A stretch of DNA of 64,000 nucleotides from HXMU1420-2 sp034670145 (GTDB taxonomy: Bacteria > Pseudomonadota > Alphaproteobacteria > Rhodobacterales > Rhodobacteraceae): contig JAXMOA010000001.1 of NCBI GenBank assembly GCA_034670145.1, positions 434,001 through 498,000 on the forward strand. Reading direction: 5' to 3'. Numbering within the stretch: the first letter of the stretch is position 1; every line of letters starts with the position of its first letter. A program made the position numbers and the translations under genes. The notes below the pieces were generated by a model. That model was given only the letters and a program-made list of their open reading frames with translations. It was not told the DNA's origin and ran no database searches. This document shows, piece after piece, positions 60,814 through 64,000 of the stretch.

Positions 60814-63648
60814 ATGAGTGATAAGATTTTAGGTATGCAATTTGCGTCTTGGCGAAAATGTGATTTTCAGCTTCATACACCACGCGACCCTAATTGGCAG
60901 GGGAAACGTCCTGTTGGGATTGGTGACAAAACCGATGCCAAAGTTGCATCGCAAGCTGAAGTAGACGATCAACGAAAGAGTTGGGCCAAGGATTTTGTCG
61001 ACATTTGCGTGAAGCGGGAATTGCGTGCAATTGCCATTACCGATCACCATGAAATGGTCATGATACCCTATGTTCAGGCCGAGATTTCCGAAAGGCTGTC
61101 CAAGGATATTGATTTTGATCTATGGCTCTTTCCGGGAATGGAATTAACGTGCCGTAACGGCGTTCAGTGCCTTATAATTTTTGATGCGGACCTGTCCGAG
61201 GAATGGCGTCGCGATGCACAATCAAAGCTGGGAATCACTGTAGCATCTTTAAATGAGGCTGCGCGTCAGGGGCCTAAAGTCACACAACTGGGTTTCCCTT
61301 ACCCCGATATAGCCACTCGACTTGATGTTGAGCCGAAGCTTCGTAGCCGTTACATCGTGTTGCCGAATGTATCGGAGGGTGGACAACATACTGTCGTAAC
61401 CGCAGCTGCGCACGCCGACTTTAAGTCTATGCCCTATGTTGGAGGGTATCTTGATGCAGGTAGGAATATTGAAACGCTAGGAGGAAAGCATAAGAAGCGC
61501 TTATCCGGTGAGAAGGAAATTTGGGGAGATCGCTATATCTACCCGTTGCCCACATCCGACGGCCGGTCTGCGGATTTTTCAAAAGTTGGAACTAACAACT
61601 GTTGGATTAAGTTGGCAGAGCCAACGGCCGAAGCAATAAGGCAAGCATTCTTAGGACACCGCTCACGAATTGCGGTTGAACCCCCTAAAACCTCTATGCT
61701 TAGTGTTAATTCGATTACAATCAACGGTTCGGCAATTTTGGCAGATAGTGAAATCGCCATAAGCCCAGAGCTTAATTCCCTCATAGGCGGTCGAGGCAGC
61801 GGCAAGAGTACCTTGCTTGAGTACGTTGCGTTCGGACTTGGTCGAAGTTGTTATGATTTTGAGAAGAAGTCTTTTTCCGGTGCTGAACGTCTGAAAGAAT
61901 TGATCACAGAAACTCTAGTCTCGAAGGGTGCCGCGTTAACGCTGGGTGTGTCACAGGACAACGCACTTTTCAAAGTCCGTCGAAGCGGCGCGAACGCCTA
62001 CCAACCTGAAGTGACCTATCCTGACGGCACGACGCAGATGCTCAGTACCAAAGAGTTGCGCGCACTTTTTCCTTCGGTTGTTTATAGTCAAGGCGAGCTA
62101 TCGGAGATTGGAAAACAAGCTGGTAAGCGCACACAATTATCTGATCTTTTGCAATTTGTAGATCAGGAGTTCAAACGCGAAGATGAGCGCTTCGAAGTGG
62201 AGATAGACGCGGCGAAATTACGTGTTCGACAAGCAGTTCAGAAGCTAGCCTCCGCATGGTCGCTTCAAGCCAAAGCCAACAAGTTCGGTGCATCCAAATC
62301 TTCATTGGAGCAGAGAATTGCAGCTCTGCAGAAAACGCTTCCTGAATTGTCCAGCGCTGACAAGATAACAGTTGCTCGATATGAGGACCTTTCCGCACTC
62401 GAAGCCAAACGACAGCAAGCAACGGCGCAAGTCGCTTCTATTATGGATGAGGTCACGCAGCTTTGGCATACATCCCGCGCGCCAGTTGATTTGACTTCTA
62501 AACTTCCTGAAGCAACCAGCTTTCAAAAGGCTTACTCAGAATTCAATGAGGCATTTTCAAAGGGGATTGAAGCGCTTGGTATTGAGTTGGGGAAGCATCG
62601 TGATGCCATTGTCAAAAATGGCGGTGACATAAGTTCTGCTCTTGAAAAGGCGAAAGTGGCACGCGATTTAGCGATGGAAAAGCTCACAGAACATCGAGCT
62701 GTTACAGCACAAATTGCGAGCCTTCAAACTGAACTTCAAGATATTCTTAAGCAAATTGGCGAGCTATCGGTTTCGCCTATTTCTGTGGATGAAGTGTTTG
62801 ATCGGCTTCAGGTCGAAGTCGAAGCATTGAAGTCTTCTGTTGTTCTCAAGGGGAACAAAACCAAGGAGTGGGCAGACAAGATCGAATCTTTGTCTGGGAA
62901 AAGGATCGAGGCCCGGCTTGATGCGGAGGGCAATTGGTCAGAGATCCATGAGGCCGTGGAAGCAATAACAGCTAAAGCAGGTTCTAAGGAGGCGACAAGA
63001 CGGCAACGCACTGATGAGCTCATACAAGATATCGGTGTTTGGCAGTCAATTGACGGGCTGCGTACCGACGCATTAGCGGCATTGCGCTGGAATATCCTGT
63101 CTCAATCAGACAGTGGCAGTCCCCCTTCTATGGAGACTTTGGGAAAGGCTACGGGAGCAACTCCTAGATCCTTATCGCAGTGCTTGGAATTGATGGACCT
63201 TCAACGAGTGGAAGCTATCACCACTGCTGTTCCCCGAGCTGATATCTCCTTGTCCTACAGCGACGGGGATCGGAAGATTTCCTTCGAGAAAGCATCAGAG
63301 GGTCAGCGTGCTGCGGCGCTATTATTCATGTTACTAGAACAACCGGGAGGACCACTTCTTGTTGACCAACCGGAAGGTGATCTTGACAATAAAATCGTGT
63401 CGGCACTTGCTGAAAAGCTTCACGACGCGAAACAACGTAGGCAGATCATATTTGCCAGCCACAATGCCAACATCGTGGTAAATGGCTCTTCCGAGTTGGT
63501 TTTGGGCCTCGATGTAACAGAAGATGCAAAGAGGGGCATCGCATGCGGTGGAGCGATTGACTCCTCTATAGTGTGCGACAAGATCACTGAGATCATGGAA
63601 GGCGGCCCGCAGGCATTTCGGGATAGGAAGGAAAAATACGGCTATTGA
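60814..63648 (+). CDS. PHP-domain SMC-like ATPase (TrlF type)
   Basis: 944-aa two-part enzyme. The N-terminal PHP phosphoesterase domain (1-290) has metal ligands His21 (FQLHT), Asp77-His78-His79 (AITDHHE), Glu110 (FPGMELT) and His200 (AAHADF). The C-terminal SMC/ABC-type ATPase has Walker A GGRGSGKS (325-332) and coiled-coil-rich sequence at about 440-760. It ends with signature SEGQ (828-831), Walker B GPLLVDQPEGDLDN (846-859) and the H-loop His883 (ASHNAN). All catalytic motifs look intact. Such fusions are known as TrlF-family or PHP-ABC proteins and are linked to phage defence and other conflicts. The ATPase probably senses nucleic acid and gates the PHP nuclease or phosphatase. Confidence 0.9.
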   Translation: MSDKILGMQFASWRKCDFQLHTPRDPNWQGKRPVGIGDKTDAKVASQAEVDDQRKSWAKDFVDICVKRELRAIAITDHHEMVMIPYVQAEISERLSKDIDFDLWLFPGMELTCRNGVQCLIIFDADLSEEWRRDAQSKLGITVASLNEAARQGPKVTQLGFPYPDIATRLDVEPKLRSRYIVLPNVSEGGQHTVVTAAAHADFKSMPYVGGYLDAGRNIETLGGKHKKRLSGEKEIWGDRYIYPLPTSDGRSADFSKVGTNNCWIKLAEPTAEAIRQAFLGHRSRIAVEPPKTSMLSVNSITINGSAILADSEIAISPELNSLIGGRGSGKSTLLEYVAFGLGRSCYDFEKKSFSGAERLKELITETLVSKGAALTLGVSQDNALFKVRRSGANAYQPEVTYPDGTTQMLSTKELRALFPSVVYSQGELSEIGKQAGKRTQLSDLLQFVDQEFKREDERFEVEIDAAKLRVRQAVQKLASAWSLQAKANKFGASKSSLEQRIAALQKTLPELSSADKITVARYEDLSALEAKRQQATAQVASIMDEVTQLWHTSRAPVDLTSKLPEATSFQKAYSEFNEAFSKGIEALGIELGKHRDAIVKNGGDISSALEKAKVARDLAMEKLTEHRAVTAQIASLQTELQDILKQIGELSVSPISVDEVFDRLQVEVEALKSSVVLKGNKTKEWADKIESLSGKRIEARLDAEGNWSEIHEAVEAITAKAGSKEATRRQRTDELIQDIGVWQSIDGLRTDALAALRWNILSQSDSGSPPSMETLGKATGATPRSLSQCLELMDLQRVEAITTAVPRADISLSYSDGDRKISFEKASEGQRAAALLFMLLEQPGGPLLVDQPEGDLDNKIVSALAEKLHDAKQRRQIIFASHNANIVVNGSSELVLGLDVTEDAKRGIACGGAIDSSIVCDKITEIMEGGPQAFRDRKEKYGY

Positions 63649-63869
63649 TTTTTCAGTCGATCCACCTGAAAAAATCATCTGGTACAGTGAAGAGCCTTTG
63701 TCCTTGCGAACGAGCAAACCACTCAGGAGATTTTCAATCTGGGTTTCTTGGTTCGTTGTATGTCTGCACTGAGAGCAACAGCTCCATCACTTGCCAATAT
63801 CAGCTGACGTCCGCTTCCCGCTCGACGGAGTGATTCTTCTACACCCGCAGCGAATGTCTGCTTCCCGCC
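63649..63869. other. Non-coding region after the ATPase gene
   Basis: No gene supported. It runs from the ATPase stop to the second insertion-element-like repeat and includes intergenic-repeat-like phrases. No clear terminator was found. Confidence 0.4.
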
Positions 63870-64000
63870 GATACTGTTGAAAAAGTCGAAAAATCTGTAG
63901 CGGCATTTTTCCGCCAAAATCCAATTCATCAGCAAAGTCGATGCTGCATGCACCGTGTGAGCCGAGAGAGCTTCAAGCACAGCTAATCCAGCGTTTTGGC
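63870..64000. repeat. Insertion-element-like repeat, copy 2 (cut by window end)
   Basis: Exact match, same orientation, to 60033-60163 for all 131 bases available. It continues past the window. It closes the right side of the PHP-ATPase operon, so that operon sits between two direct copies. Confidence 0.9.

Noticed and set aside
43115..64000. CRISPR array associated with the Tn7-like element
   Set aside because: I looked for regularly spaced repeats near tniQ and the cargo and saw none; no cas genes are present.

Overview
The window looks like the chromosome of a marine alphaproteobacterium of the Roseobacter group (Rhodobacterales). The evidence is a GC-rich left part with tight operons (1-nt or 4-nt stop/start overlaps), TRAP and ABC uptake systems, a Hint-domain protein, PhoX, and an alphaproteobacterial-type rpsD with a GTG start. 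No tRNA, rRNA or CRISPR array was seen.

1-20.7 kb, uptake and sensing. On the minus strand lie a selenium-free deiodinase-like protein, an Old Yellow Enzyme and a TRAP transporter (dctPQM, with a terminator-like hairpin between dctP and dctQM). Next come an allophanate hydrolase (atzF) and a complete peptide-type ABC transporter, with a divergent LysR regulator at 12.66 kb. A periplasmic DUF1254/DUF1214 protein follows, then a MerR/cation-efflux pair with a textbook 19-bp-spacer promoter. A DctB/DctD-like two-component pair closes the region; its response regulator lacks the GAFTGA loop.

20.7-31.3 kb, a catabolic region. It holds a three-subunit xanthine-dehydrogenase-type molybdenum hydroxylase with a MoaD-like protein. 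Beside it are a second Old Yellow Enzyme, a cupin, a nitroreductase, a RidA protein, HpaH, a crotonase, a second hydratase of the HpaH/MhpD family and an AT-rich MddA-like methyltransferase. A perfect 18-bp palindrome occurs twice, upstream of dctB and upstream of the second hydratase.

31.8-43.1 kb, core genome. Genes are hisC-tyrA-extensin-like (one operon), a PA14-like secreted protein, a DUF389 membrane protein, rpsD, a Hint protein, an LpxR-like outer-membrane protein, phoX and a DUF805 protein.

43.1-64 kb, a mobile island. Base composition becomes visibly more AT-rich. A Tn7-like transposition operon (tnsA, tniA/tnsB, tniB/tnsC, tniQ, with an Xre regulator) sits at its left edge. To the right, probably as cargo, are small unknown genes inside a 179-bp perfect direct repeat, a TetR/membrane-protein pair with a clear operator, and a tctCBA-M28 peptidase-TauE operon with a divergent LysR. 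The last module is a two-gene operon coding for an 86-aa protein and a 944-aa PHP-plus-SMC-like ATPase, a likely conflict or antiphage system. Copies of an insertion-element-like sequence, identical over at least 131 bp, flank it in the same orientation. The right end of the island is not in the window.
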